NCBI GenBank assembly: GCA_025210615.1
Contig: JAOARJ010000002.1
Span: forward strand, 1-64,000
Source of the DNA: Candidatus Altimarinota bacterium
GTDB lineage: Bacteria; Patescibacteriota; Gracilibacteria; BD1-5; UBA6164
DNA length: 64,000 nucleotides
Direction of reading: 5' to 3'
Shown here: in pieces, positions 32,555 through 43,285 of the stretch
Layout of the letters: the number at the start of each line of letters is the position of its first letter
Position numbering within the stretch: the first letter of the stretch is position 1
Notes under the pieces: model-generated
Databases searched by the model: none
Told to the model about the DNA's origin: nothing
Seen by the model: the letters and a program-made list of their open reading frames with translations, nothing else
Made by a program: the position numbers and the translations under genes

Positions 32555-32740
32555 ACTTATGTATTTAAAAGTTCTTTAACATTTTCTGAAGAGAAGTAAT
32601 ATTATTTTTTTGTAATTTAATATTACTATTATTACTTATAATACTTATATAAAGTAAGATGGAATGAATAATTGTTAGTTTTTCATTGGCTTATTGTTTG
32701 ATGTTTTGTGTTTATTTAAGTGAAAATATATAAAATGCAA

Positions 32741-32770
32741 TAAAAATTAAAGAAATAAATCAAAAAGTAA
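32741..32770 (+). repeat. 30-bp direct repeat, right copy
   Basis: 29 of 30 bases match 32431-32460. It forms the immediate leader of the gene at 32779. Confidence 0.75.
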
Positions 32771-32778
32771 AAATTTTT

Positions 32779-33039
32779 ATGAACAATATATATTGAAAAA
32801 AACAAAATAAAAAATGGGATAAATTATTTAATGAGCTTGATGATGCTCATATAGTTTGACTTAAACAATTAGCTAAGCAGATGAAAACTTGAGATTTAGA
32901 TTGAAAAGAAATTAGGGCAAATATTGCTTTATTTAAAGCAGAAAAAGGAGAAAAAGAAAATTTAATAAATAAAAAGGAAGAGAACCTTTTAAAAAAAAGA
33001 TTGGAAAAAATAATGATAAAAAATACTAAAAAAAATTAA
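32779..33039 (+). CDS. Small charged protein upstream of terminase
   Basis: 86 residues, Lys/Glu-rich and helical, with no motif. Its place 11 bases before a large terminase subunit is where small terminase subunits usually lie, but the HTH of that family is not visible. Small-terminase role is inference from position only. Confidence 0.55.
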
Positions 33040-33050
33040 TAATATTTATT

Positions 33051-34454
33051 ATGGAAATTTTAGATTTAGAAGATTTAGAAATAATAGAAAATATTTTAGA
33101 AAACTTATCTGAAAGCGAAATTAAAGAATATATTTACAGTAAAAGTTATTATGATATAGAATTTTTTGGGGACTATTTTTTGTATCATTTTAAGAAAAAA
33201 GATTGAAAATTTATCAAATCACCGAATTTTCACAAACAGATATGGAAAAATTTAGATAGTGAAAAAAATATAAATATTATAATTCCGAGATGACATGGAA
33301 AGACAACTTCTATTATTATCTGGATGTTATGGGCTTTATTATACGAAAAACATAAAGAAATATTATATATAGCGTCTAGTAATTTATGAGAAGAAACTAT
33401 ATGAAAAATAAAAAAAGAGCTTGAAGAAAATGAGTATATTTTAGAAATATTTGGGAATTTATCACCAAATAATGAAACAAGAATAAAAAAAAATAAAACA
33501 AAAAAATGGAGACAAAAACAGCTTGAATTAACAAATTGATGTAAAATTCAAACTTTATCAAAAGGACAATCAATAAGAGGGAAGCGTCCTTCGAAAATTA
33601 TTATTGATGATCCTCAAGAAAATAGTGATGTTGAGTATAGGGAAGCGACCGAAAAATTTAATACTTGGTTTTTTACTTCTCTTTATAATACGCTTTTGCC
33701 GTGAAGTAGTGTTTGCTCAGTGGGAACAATTATCTGAAATTTATGTTTAGTAAAACACCTTCGTGATGAAAAAAAGTGGAAAACTTTAGAGTATAAAGCG
33801 ATAAAAAATAATAAGCCTTTATGGCCTTGACTATGGAATAAAAAGGCATTATTAGAAAGAAAAAAGATATTATGAACAGCTTGTTTTAATCAGGAATTTT
33901 TAAATATTCCACTATCAAAAGAAAATACGGTTATTAAAGAACAGTGGCTTAAATACTATAATAAATTGAGTTTTAAGGATTTTGAACAGGTTATTATGGC
34001 TGTTGATCCAGCGATTAAAACGAGTGAAAAAAATGATTTTACTTGAATTACAATAATTTGAGAAAAAAATAATAAAAAATACGTAATTTTTTCAAAAAAT
34101 ATAAAATTGACACCGAGAAAATTAGAGGAATATATTATAGAATTAAATAAAAAACATAGGCCTACTAGAATAATACAGGAATCAAATATTGAAGTGAAGT
34201 TACTTGAAGATTTAAAGAAAAAATGATTGCCAATTATGTGAGTTAGGGCGAATAAAGATAAATATTCTAGACTTCTTGAAGTGTCAAATTTTTTGGAATA
34301 TGGGGAAGTATTTTTTAGGGGAGAAAAAGATGAGGAATTATGCTACCAGCTTACGAATTTCCCTGATATAAAACATGATGATTTATTGGATAGTTTTGTT
34401 TATTGTTTGAATTATTTTAATAGTGAAAATAATAACAAAATAGTTTTAATATAA
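33051..34454 (+). CDS. Phage terminase large subunit
   Basis: 467 residues. ATPase: NIIIPRGHGKTTSIII (Walker A-like, Arg 80 to Thr 85, a Gly encoded by TGA), LYIASSN, Walker B KIIIDDPQ; nuclease: MAVDPAIKTSEKNDFTGITII (metal-binding Asp), IIQESN and the final KHDDLLDSFVY. These are the Terminase_6/RNase H-type packaging-enzyme motifs. No portal, capsid, tail or integrase gene is found within the window, so this terminase is orphaned. Uses TGA as Gly, so it is long established in, or adapted to, this host code. Confidence 0.9.
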
Positions 34455-34493
34455 AAAGGCGAGGATAGTTGAAAAAAAGCAGGCTATCCTCGC
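34453..34493 (-). terminator. Terminator of the candidate RNA
   Basis: GCGAGGATAG (34459-34468) and CTATCCTCGC (34484-34493) form a perfect 10-bp stem; on the minus strand it is followed by CTTTTTAT. The T-run overlaps the stop codon of the terminase gene. On the plus strand the hairpin has no T-run, which assigns it to the minus-strand transcript. Confidence 0.85.
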
Positions 34494-34677
34494 TTGTGGA
34501 GAAATGGGAAATTGTGATTAATATATTTTCCCTTTCTAGTCTTTTTAGTAGAAAAACTGGCTCTCCATGGTGAAATACTTAATAAAGTACCACTTTATAA
34601 TTCCTTTAGTGTTTTTAGGATTATAAGGGTTACTTTTTAGAAAGTATTTCATTCTTTTTACGCTTTTCTAGCGTAGA
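34453..34677 (-). ncRNA. Candidate structured non-coding RNA, antisense-convergent to terminase
   Basis: Minus-strand unit of about 220 bases with promoter and terminator and no open frame. On the minus strand from 5' to 3': hairpin TACGCT/AGCGTA (34675-34659); a long hairpin closed by GAAATACTT/AAGTATTTC (34650-34642 with 34580-34572), with AAAGTA/TACTTT inside and a further long imperfect stem; a three-way junction closed by TGGAGA/TCTCCA (34567-34562 with 34502-34497) holding ACTGG-type and GGGAAA hairpins; and a 10-bp terminator stem. It resembles no family I know. Nearest genes are the terminase (convergent) and an XRE-like gene. Confidence 0.65.
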
Positions 34678-34682
34678 AGATT

Positions 34683-34709
34683 ATTATATGATTTAAAAAA
34701 TTTAGTCAA
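34683..34709 (-). promoter_or_regulatory. Promoter of the candidate RNA
   Basis: Minus strand TTGACT (34709-34704), 15-base spacer, TATAAT (34688-34683). Confidence 0.65.
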
Positions 34710-34734
34710 TTTTATTTTAATAAAAACAAAAAAA

Positions 34735-35220
34735 ATGTTGCATAAATATGTGAGTGAATATATTGATAAATATGGCTTAAAAAAGCTGCATAACGAAACT
34801 TGAATCACAAAAGTAATTTTACTTGATATAGCTAAAAATAAAAAAAATAAAAAATATTTTACAAATACATTGAATATTCTATATGATTTTTTCAAATTAA
34901 AGAAATGAGATGAATTTTATAGACAAAATTTTAAAAAATGGAATCCGAAAACTCCCAGTTTATTTGGGAATTTAATAAGAACAAAAAGGCTTCAAAAATT
35001 TATGAGTTTAGATGATTTATCAAGGGCGATTAAAGCTGATAAAAGATGACTTGCTAGAATAGAGGCTTGAGATAGTCTTCCGAGCGAAAATTCTTGGAAT
35101 ATAAAACATATTTTTTTATGTTTGGATTTTACTCCTGAAGAACAAGAGTTAACAAAAAATTATATTTCAACGATGAAAAAATTAAATGAAACGGTAAAAC
35201 AATATGAAGAAGTATTTTAA
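34735..35220 (+). CDS. HTH (XRE-like) protein
   Basis: 161 residues. An N-terminal helical segment ends near residue 70; residues about 84-115 look like a helix-turn-helix (RTKRLQKFMSLDDLSRAIKADKRGLARIEAGDSLP). C-terminal coil. No sensor domain. It lies next to the structured RNA promoter, back to back (the two -10 regions are about 50 bases apart), and it may regulate the module. Confidence 0.65.
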
Positions 35221-35270
35221 TATTTTAAACTCAAAAATATATATTCTAAAAAGTTTTATATAAAAAATAG

Positions 35271-35298
35271 TTGACAAAAAATAATTTATAAATATAAA
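35271..35298 (+). promoter_or_regulatory. Promoter of the 35331-35945 gene
   Basis: TTGACA (35271-35276), 16-base spacer, TATAAA (35293-35298); the leader is about 25 bases. Confidence 0.7.
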
Positions 35299-35330
35299 CT
35301 GGTCAATTTAGTTTTTAAATTATTTTAACA

Positions 35331-35945
35331 ATGACAGATGTTAGCCGTTTTAATGAAAGGAGATTTTGACAAAAATTATCTGATGAAATTTGAAAATGAG
35401 ATTTAAAGCCTGATGTAAGTAGTTGAATTATTGGTGCAACAATGTTTAAAAAATCAGATGCTTCTGCTGTTATATTGGATTGAGAGTGATTATATGATTT
35501 AGACAATATTTCTGAATATAAAAAATGAATGCCAATAGGAGAAATTGCTGATAGTATTGTAGAAGAATGCTTGTGAGAATTGAATACTTTATTTGTAGAA
35601 TGAGAAGATATTAGAGAATTTTTATTAGAAAAAGGTTATCCTAATAAAATTATAAATAGAATTATTGAATTAGCAGAAGAAAAAATAAAAAAATCTTTGG
35701 ATGAAAATTCTAGCTATGATTTATTAGATATAGATAATATCGCACAAATAATAGAATTAACTAAAGAAAATTCTTTATGATTTATCTCTAAGGCAATTGC
35801 TAATTGATGTAAGAATGATTTATGATTATTGTATCAACATAGAATTGAGCTAAAAGAAATGTTATTAACTTTAGATTTTAGCGAAGAAAGGGCCTTAGAA
35901 TGATTAGAATCTACAGAAAAAAGAATAAAACTCTCTATTAAATAG
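35331..35945 (+). CDS. Unknown 204-residue acidic protein
   Basis: Soluble, acidic, mostly helical, with several TGA glycines. Contains a segment like short helical repeats (EEKIKKSLDENSSYDLLDIDNI). No motif. Single-gene transcription unit with its own promoter and terminator. Confidence 0.65.
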
Positions 35946-35962
35946 GGAGTTTTTTTATTTAA
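35928..35962 (+). terminator. Rho-independent terminator
   Basis: AAACTCTCTAT (35928-35938) pairs with ATAGGGAGTTT (35942-35952), 11 bp with one G-T, 3-base loop, then TTTTTATTT. The stem includes the stop codon. Confidence 0.85.
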
Positions 35963-36033
35963 GTGTGTAAAAAGTATTGACTTTTTTTGAAAAATAAGTA
36001 AAAAGTAGGTAATAATTTGTAACTTGTAGACTT

Positions 36034-36822
36034 ATGAAAAAATGGTTGTGGGGGCTATTGTTTCTAAGCAGTCTGTGTATTCAAAATGCTTTTGCAATAG
36101 ATTTAGTCTGATGATGACAAGAAGTCATATCATATACGACTCTCCAAAGTAAAATAAATAAATGTGAATCAGATTGATGAAAAATCGATACAAATTTTAA
36201 AATTGTAAACTGAAAAGCTATTACGACTTACTTTTGTAAATTTGATTCTGATAATATTTGTGATTTAGATTCTTATGTTGAAGGGCAATGTTATATAAAC
36301 AAAAAGCCTATAATAGAAAAAAAAGAAGAAGATAATTTTTGAATTTATAAGGCTTTGGTTTTAGAATATAGAGAAATGCTTTATAATATGCCAGCTTTTG
36401 AATTTACTAAGACTATAAATTGGTGAAAATGACTTTATGCTGATTCAAAATTTGCTAATGCAATATATTTAATGCAAAATGTAGATATTAGAATAGATAG
36501 TCTTGTAGAAAAAAAGCCAAAATTTAAAGATGCTTTTAAAGCTTTAAAACAAGAAAATTCTAGAGTGAGGGATATTTTATCAAGAGAATATATAACTTGA
36601 AATATTAATGCCTTGTATTTATGAGACATTCCAGTTTGATGAAAGATAGAAATACTAGGAATAAGAAAAATGTGAGATTTATTGTATGAAGTTTATACTC
36701 AATATGAAGAAATAAAAGCTAATTTTTCAATGAAATTTTGAGCAACCAAATATGAAAAAGACTGAAAAATTTATCTAGATGTAGATATAAAAACTTTAGC
36801 AAGACAAATAGAAGAATTATAA
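36034..36822 (+). CDS. Secreted protein with DUF333-like N-terminal domain
   Basis: 262 residues. Signal peptide (about 1-22, ending AFA). Residues about 35-85 have the spacing of a DUF333 (putative hemolysin) domain: C-E-S-D-G-G-K then Y-F-C-K-F, C-D-L-D-S-Y and G-Q-C. The remainder is helical and ends in a KTLARQIEEL tail. Real function of DUF333 proteins is unsettled. Confidence 0.7.
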
Positions 36823-36850
36823 AATACGCTAATAATTAAGCGTATTTTTA
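36822..36850 (+). terminator. Rho-independent terminator
   Basis: AAATACGCT (36822-36830) and AGCGTATTT (36839-36847), 9 bp with an 8-base loop, then a T-run. Confidence 0.85.
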
Positions 36851-36913
36851 TTTTGCTATTTTTTATAAAATCAGTAGAATATATACAGAAAAATATTTTT
36901 TAATTATAAAATC

Positions 36914-37309
36914 ATGGAGAATATTGTATTAATTTCACAAATAATGTGAATTATGTTTATGGTAATGTGAGTAAGTTTATTATTTAATAAAACTTTTTTT
37001 ATAAAGGTTATTGATAACTTAGAAAATAGTTATTTATGAATGTTTATGTCATGAATAGTTGTGATGTTACTTGGATTATTGATAATTCTTAACATAACTA
37101 ATATTGTTAATATTAATGAAATAATTATGGTTGTTATTTGATGGATAATGTTTATTAAATGAGCTTGATTTATAATTTTTCCTTGGGTAATGATTCATTT
37201 AGCAGGAAGAATGTCTAGATTACTTGACTATAGCCCTATTTTCTGAATTTTATATTTATTAATTTGATGATATTTATTGTATAGTGCGAATTTTATGAAT
37301 TTATTTTAA
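36914..37309 (+). CDS. Small multi-pass membrane protein
   Basis: 131 residues with four hydrophobic helices and a short loop (AGRMSRLLDYS) between the third and fourth. Met/Ile/Gly-rich, with many TGA glycines. No family recognised. Confidence 0.65.
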
Positions 37310-37383
37310 AAAACTATAATAATTATTTGCATTTTAGTTAAACTTAGTTTATAATTTCTAAAATTATTTGTAATGCATTTAAA

Positions 37384-37860
37384 ATGAGTGTTTTTTGATG
37401 AGATGTTTCAACATACTCTAATTATTCTGGGGAAAACTGTAGGCAAGTTCCTTTATTAAAAATACATATTGATCAGGAGCTTTTATGACCTATTGAATTT
37501 TTGTTAATGAGAAGTTGATTTGCTGACACTGCTTGATTCATAAAAGTTATGTTAGCTGTTATTGATAAAGAGAGTACAATTGTTTGCAAAGTAATAAATA
37601 TAATAAAAGACTTAAAAGTTACCCCTGATAATAGTCATTTAATTACGCATACTCAAAAAGTTATTTGATTGACTTGTAAAAAATTATTTCCTGAAATTGA
37701 TAAAGCTCCATTAGATATTCAGGCTTTTATAAAAAGTAATGAACATTTGTTTAAAGAGGCGGATTGTATAAAAATGTTAAAATGAATTATTCCTCAACAA
37801 CCTAAAAATTTATGAAGCTTTAGTGTACATTCTAGAGTTAATAAAATTATAAAAAATTAA
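37384..37860 (+). CDS. Unknown 158-residue protein
   Basis: Chosen frame starts MSVFGGDVS; an upstream ATG at 37375 is in another, short frame. Soluble, beta/alpha mixed, three or four Cys. No motif recognised. Converges with tgt, the two stops being 3 bases apart. Confidence 0.6.
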
Positions 37861-37862
37861 AT

Positions 37863-39014
37863 TTAATACTTAACTGGTTTTTCTCATAGTTTTTCCCAAA
37901 AATCTTTTCTAAATTCTTCATATTCTCAGGCGTTTATAGCCTTTTTTGCTTTTCCAGTAAGCTCTAATAAAAAGTATAAATTATGATAAGAAAGCATACT
38001 TAGGCCCAACATTTCATTTTCTCTATATAAATGTCTTAGATATCACTTTGTGTAATTTTGGCACACCTTACAATTACACTGCGAATCTAAAGGTGATTTA
38101 TCTTTTTCATAAATTTTATTTTTTATTCTAATTTTTCAGTGAGTTCAAAACGCAACTCCGTGGCGTCATAATCTAGTAGGTAAGACACAATCAAACATAT
38201 CTACTCATCTATAAATTCACTCAACTAAATCTTCAGGAGTTCCAACTCACATTAAATATCTGGGTTTATTTTCTGGTAAATGAGGAACTGTTACATCTAA
38301 AGTTCTCATCATATCTTCTTTACTTTCTCATACAGATAATCATCAAATAGCGATTCAAGGAGTATTTATTTCTGATACGAATTTAGCCGATTTTACTCTT
38401 AAATCGTCATAAATAACTCATTGAACTATTCAGAATAATGCTTGTTCGTGTAATCATTCTTCTAATCTTTTTTTGTTATTTTCTTCTACTCTTGTCTCAC
38501 ATCTTTTTAGCCATCTATGAGTTCTCTCCATTGCTCAAATCGCATACTCGTGAGTTGACTCTCCGGCAGCACATTCATCAAAAGCCATAATAATATCTGC
38601 TCATAAATTACTTTGGATATCCATTGCTTTTTCTGGAGTGAAAAAATGTTTACTTCAATCAATATGACTTCTAAAGTGAACACCTTCTTCTGTTATCTTA
38701 GCAAGACCAGCTTCTCACATTGAAAAAACTTGAAACCCTCAAGAGTCCGTTAAAATAGGTAATTTTACATTCATTAAATTATGTAATCCTCAGAATTCTT
38801 TTACCGTTTCATCTCACATAGTTAAATACATATGATAAGTATTTGCAAGAATAATTTGTGCTCACATTTCATCTAATTCTTCCCTTGTAATTCATTTTAC
38901 AGTGGCTTTTGTTCCTACCGGCATAAAAATTGGAGTTTCAATATTTCAATGCGGAGTGGAAAAAACTCAAGTTCTTGATTTTCAATCTTTATTTATAACT
39001 TTATATTCAAACAT
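37863..39014 (-). CDS. tgt: tRNA-guanine transglycosylase
   Basis: 383 residues, normal length. Motifs: PIFMPVGTKATVKG, QIILANTYHMYL, ILTDSGGFQVFSMG (catalytic Asp, adjacent Gly), FDECAAGESTHEYAIGAMERTHRW, LVGIYRGVDMFDCVLPTRL, and zinc ligands C-x-C-x2-C ... H near residue 320 (CNCKVCQNYTKGYLRHLY). It exchanges guanine 34 for preQ1 or queuine in GUN-anticodon tRNAs. No queuosine-synthesis neighbour in the window. Confidence 0.95.
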
Positions 39015-39038
39015 TTTTTTAAAATTTATATTATATTT

Positions 39039-39140
39039 AATGTCGCGCCTTCGTCGCGTCATTAAGGGCGAAAAATTTTTTTCAAAAATAATTAAGAAAA
39101 ATTTTTCGCCCTTTGCGGAGCGAGTAAAACTCGCTCCGCA
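39039..39140. repeat. Three abutting GC-rich hairpins (REP-like element)
   Basis: Three inverted repeats abut exactly: 39039-39063 (9-base arms, one mismatch), 39064-39113 (17-bp perfect stem AAGGGCGAAAAATTTTT), 39114-39140 (11-bp perfect stem TGCGGAGCGAG, 5-base loop). The sequence is far richer in GC than its surroundings. It lies between the stop of rseP (39149) and the start of tgt (39014), both on the minus strand. There is no T-run typical of a terminator. It looks like a mobile REP or palindromic element, or an intercistronic RNA-stability element. Confidence 0.8.
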
Positions 39141-39148
39141 ACACTAAA

Positions 39149-40507
39149 TTAACTTCAGATAATTTGCATAATATCTTTATATGCAATCAGTACTCACAGT
39201 AATATTAATGCGAAAAAGAAGAATAAATGTGTTATCATTTCAAATTTTGCGTTTACGATTTTTCTTTTGAATAATTTTTTTCATATAGCGTCTATTGTCA
39301 TAAATAAAAATCTTCATCAGTCTAAAGCAGGTATTGGTAATAAGTTAAATACTCATAAATTTATACTTATAATAGCCATTAAAATTATCATAAAAACAGC
39401 TCATTGTGATAGAGTTTTTGATACTAGATTAACAACTCATATTGGTCAACTAACGCTTTTTAAAGCTTCTTGTCTTTCTTCTTCATTTTCTGGACTTACT
39501 AATTTTCTAACTAAACTTCATAGTGCTTCAAAAGTTAATAAACTTTGGTTATAAGTTTCTTTTGTTCACATTTTTAATGCTTCAATAGGTCAATACTTAT
39601 ATTCAAAATTTTCATCAAATTCTACATTTGGAGAAATATAACTATTTATTTTTCACTCAGTATTAATCGTAACTTTTAGTTCAATAGGTTCGCTTTTTAT
39701 ACATTCACATCAAGGTTTATAGTCAGGATTTGGTCTATCTAAGAAAAAAGTTAACTGCTTATTTGGATTATTATTTATTACATTTGTAAAATCTTCATAA
39801 TTATTTATATTTTTATCTCAAATTTTAGTTACAATATCTCATAATTTTATTCAAGCGTCCACAGCTGGTCAAGTTTCTAAAGGACTTAAAAATACTCCAG
39901 GTTTTTCTATTATAAGTCAATCTTTTTTAGCTTGCTCAAAAGTAGGAATCATTTTTACATCTAAATCAGTAGGGATTTTTGTATTAATTCAGATAGGCTT
40001 TACTCAAGCCATAAATAATCCTGAAAAAATCAAAATAGCCAATACAAAATTCATAAAAACTCAAGCTAGAATAACTGTTGCTTGAGCGTAAAATGTTTTA
40101 TTGACTAAACTTTCTCAGCTTTTATTTTCTTCTATGATTTTCTTTATTTCTTTTTTATCGCTGACAGGAATTTTTTCTCATCTTTTATCATAAATATCTT
40201 CGTTATTTCTTATTTTGTTTTCAATTTCTTCATCTGATAATTTTTCTCATTTTTCATTATATAAGTCAAAGAAGGCTAAATTTTCTCACGCCATTTTCAC
40301 AAATCATCAAAGCGGAACCCAATTTAAAGTATACTCTGTTCATTTTTTATCTGTAAATAGTTTTTTGGCTTTCGGCGGTATTCATAAGCCAAATTCATAA
40401 ACTTTTACTCAGAATTTTCTAGCAGACGTAAAGTGTCAAAATTCATGTATTAAAACAACAACAGTAAATATTAAAAGAGCGACGATTATTCAAAAAATTA
40501 TTTCCAT
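39149..40507 (-). CDS. rseP: Site-2 zinc metalloprotease RseP
   Basis: 452 residues. N-terminal helix with HEFGHF (HEXXH, about residues 21-26), GLGIPPKAKK, a long cytoplasmic insertion, PDZ-like region around residues 210-290 (GPAVDAGIKLGDIVTKIGDKNINNYEDF), and C-terminal NLLPIPALDGGR (second metal-binding motif, about residue 390) with helices after it. RseP cleaves transmembrane anti-sigma factors or signal peptides. TGA encodes several glycines of the active-site motifs. Confidence 0.92.
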
Positions 40508-40636
40508 TTTTAATTTTTATTATTTTTAAAATTCTTTTACCAGCTAATTATATATAAAATCTTTTTATTTAAAAATTAATTTTCATTTTTTTGTTATTTT
40601 ATTAAAATAAATCTATTATTTAGATAAAAAATTATT

Positions 40637-41167
40637 ATGAATTTGCTAGAATATATATTTTATTTTTTTATAATTATAGCTTGATTTTTACTCTTTTCTT
40701 GACTTAGTATCGCGCCTTTTGTGCCAAGTTTTTCAAAAGATTTAGAAAGAATAAATAAATTAACCAAATTAAAGTTTTGAGATAAATTTTTAGAAATTTG
40801 AAGTTGAACTGCGAAAGTTTCTAGTTATATTGCAAAAAATAATCCAAATAATGAAATTTTTGCTATAGAATTAGCCTTACCATTATTTTTATATGGTTAT
40901 ATTAAGAATAAATTATTTTGATATAAAAATTTGAAAATAAAGTTTTGAAATGCTTTAAAATTAGATTTTAGTGAATTTGATGTGATATATGTTTTTTGAC
41001 AAGAACATACTGTAAATAACCTACTTAAGCCAAAAATATTACAAGAATTAAAAAATAATGCAAAATTCATTTCTTATGTTTTTAAGATGGATAAATGGGA
41101 TTATAAATATGTTTTAGATAAAAAAAATGATGAAGGTTTGCCGATTCATATTTATTCTAAAAACTAA
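40637..41167 (+). CDS. Membrane-anchored SAM-dependent methyltransferase-like protein
   Basis: 176 residues. One N-terminal helix (about 5-30) followed by a Rossmann-type motif I, KFLEIGSGTAKVSSYIAK, an AIEL acidic turn at the end of beta 2, and VIYVFGQEHTV as motif IV. Too short for a complete substrate-binding region, so it may be a minimal methyltransferase. Substrate unknown. Confidence 0.68.
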
Positions 41168-41233
41168 ATTTTGAGAAATAATATTTTGCGATATAATTAC
41201 GTGGAATTTTTAGTATTAAATTAAAATAAATTT

Positions 41234-42535
41234 ATGATAAACAAAGAAAAAATAGAAAAAATCCAAGAGTTATTTAAAAAATATAATATAGATTGATTTG
41301 TAAATATTATCACTAATAAGACAAAAAAACTAGAATATTGAAGGTTTTTAGATGAAATGTGAGTAAGTGAAAATGTTTTAACGACGACAAGTATGACGAT
41401 TTTTAAAGATAATAGAAAATCTAAAATCGCTACTGACTGATTTAATCTTGAAAAATTAGAAGAATTATTAAAAAAATCTTTAAAATTTATAGATTATAGT
41501 GAACAAGATGAGAATAATAGAATGCCTTATATAACAGATAGTGTTCAAAAAGATTTTAGAAATATTGAATTAAATAAGTTAGATTTTGAATATTTTAAAT
41601 TACAGTTTAATATATTAAAAAATTATAAATTTAATGAGCAAATTAGATTTGAAGATTTTAGCTTTGGGACTAATGAAGTTGAGCATTATTATATAAATTC
41701 ATTATGAAGTGTTAAGTGCCAACAAGATAATTCAAATAATATGATGTGTAGTTTAGTTTGACAAAATTGAGAAATTCAAGATGAAGAATATTTGTATAGA
41801 ATATCAAAAGAGCCTTTATCGCTTGATAATGAGATTATTTTAGAATATGAAAAAACTCTGTTAGATAAAATAAATCCGAAGAAAAATTTGATAGCATCTG
41901 GAGAATATACTGTAACTTTGGATAAAGATGTGGTATCTGATTTTATTTCATTATTGCTTTGAAATTTTAATGCTGAAGCGATAAAAGAGAATATTAGCCT
42001 TCTTTCTAAATATAAATTATGAGAGAAAATTTTTTCAGATAAAATGACTTTGATAAGTACACCAAAATTAGAAAATTCTATTTGAAATAGTTTATTTGAT
42101 GGGGAGTGAGTTACATTAAAAGAAAATATTTTAATAAAAACTTGAGAATTTAATTCAAAATTTTATAACTATAAAAATGCGCTTATAGAAGGAGGGGATA
42201 ATTTAGAAAATAATGATAAATTATGATTATCTAGCGCTTGTGACATAATTATTGACGCTGAAAAAACTGATAATTTCTTAGAAAAATCTAAATTTTTGTT
42301 TACGAATTTAATGGCATTTCATACTGTTGATTCAAATACTTGAAAATTCGCTTTAAATTGAGAAGGTTATTTAATTGAAAATTGACAAAAGACAGCTTAT
42401 TTTAAAAATATTAGCTTAGCTTGAAATATAAAAGATATTTTTACAAATATTGAAGCAATTTGAAGTGATGATGATAATTTTTCAAATATTCACGCGCCGT
42501 CAATTACAATAAATAATGCTCAAATTATAGCTTAA
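41234..42535 (+). CDS. TldD/PmbA-family metalloprotease
   Basis: 433 residues. The C-terminal half matches the family: LLLGNFNAEAIKENISLLSKYKLGEKIFSD, GNSLFDGEGVTLKENILIKTGEF and a final ISLAGNIKDIFTNIEAIGSDDD. These proteins hydrolyse unfolded peptides and mature microcins and gyrase toxins. The HEXXXH metal site of TldD is not seen, so it may be the PmbA-like (non-catalytic) partner. The N-terminal half is divergent. Confidence 0.82.
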
Positions 42536-42552
42536 CAAAAACAAAAATAGAT

Positions 42553-43278
42553 ATGTGAAATATAAACATAATTGACATTTTTAAAATTATTACTATGCAA
42601 GATTATTTATTATTTTTCTTGAGTTTAGTAATGATTTTTCTTTTTTTATTTTTAGGTTTAAATAAACTATATAAAGCTATTTTTTGAATTGCCATTTGAT
42701 TTGTTTTATTTAGTTTATTTAATATGACTTATAGCTCACTTAATAATAGCGATATTTGATTTTTGGCTTGAATAAAAGATTTTTTAGTGAATAATAAAAT
42801 ATTAATTTTGAATTTTTCTTTTTATAGTGTGATATTTTTTAGTTTACTAACGGCTTTTAATAATCGGTTTAATTTTACAAATGAAACTTCATCGAGATTG
42901 TTTCAAATTTTAAGAGTGGTTATTTTTGCTCCATTTTTATTATTTTTTTATATTTCTATAATTACTTGTAGTTTACAAAATAACTTTATTTTCAGTATAG
43001 ACAGTGAGTTTGTGACGAGTTTAGAAACAAGTATTTTTTGATTATTTTTTAATTATTTTTCAGGTAATTCTATTATTTTCGATTTTATTGTTAAAAATAA
43101 TTATTTAATTAGTTTGATTTGATTTATTTTTGTTTTGTATATACTGACTATATGAGGATTAGTGAGGAGAATAATGTTATTTTTGAAAGAAAAATTTACT
43201 CCTGTCTGAAGAGCTCCTAAACAAGCTGAAATTGATAAACTTTTGGCTGATGCAACAAATAATTTAGTTAATAAATAA
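42553..43278 (+). CDS. Multi-pass membrane protein
   Basis: 241 residues with about five hydrophobic helices, separated by an Asn-rich loop (FNNRFNFTNETSSR, with a CGG codon in it) and a loop with two Asp. Ends with a short cytoplasmic tail (APKQAEIDKLLADATNN). The ATG is followed by TGA. No family recognised; the following MscS gene starts 8 bases later. Confidence 0.65.
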
Positions 43279-43285
43279 ACCTATT

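Noticed and set aside
34459-34493. Perfect hairpin as terminator of the terminase gene
   Set aside because: No T-run on the plus strand; the T-run exists only on the minus strand.
37375-37455. ATG at 37375 as the start of the 158-residue gene
   Set aside because: That frame stops after about 28 codons; the ATG at 37384 opens the long frame.
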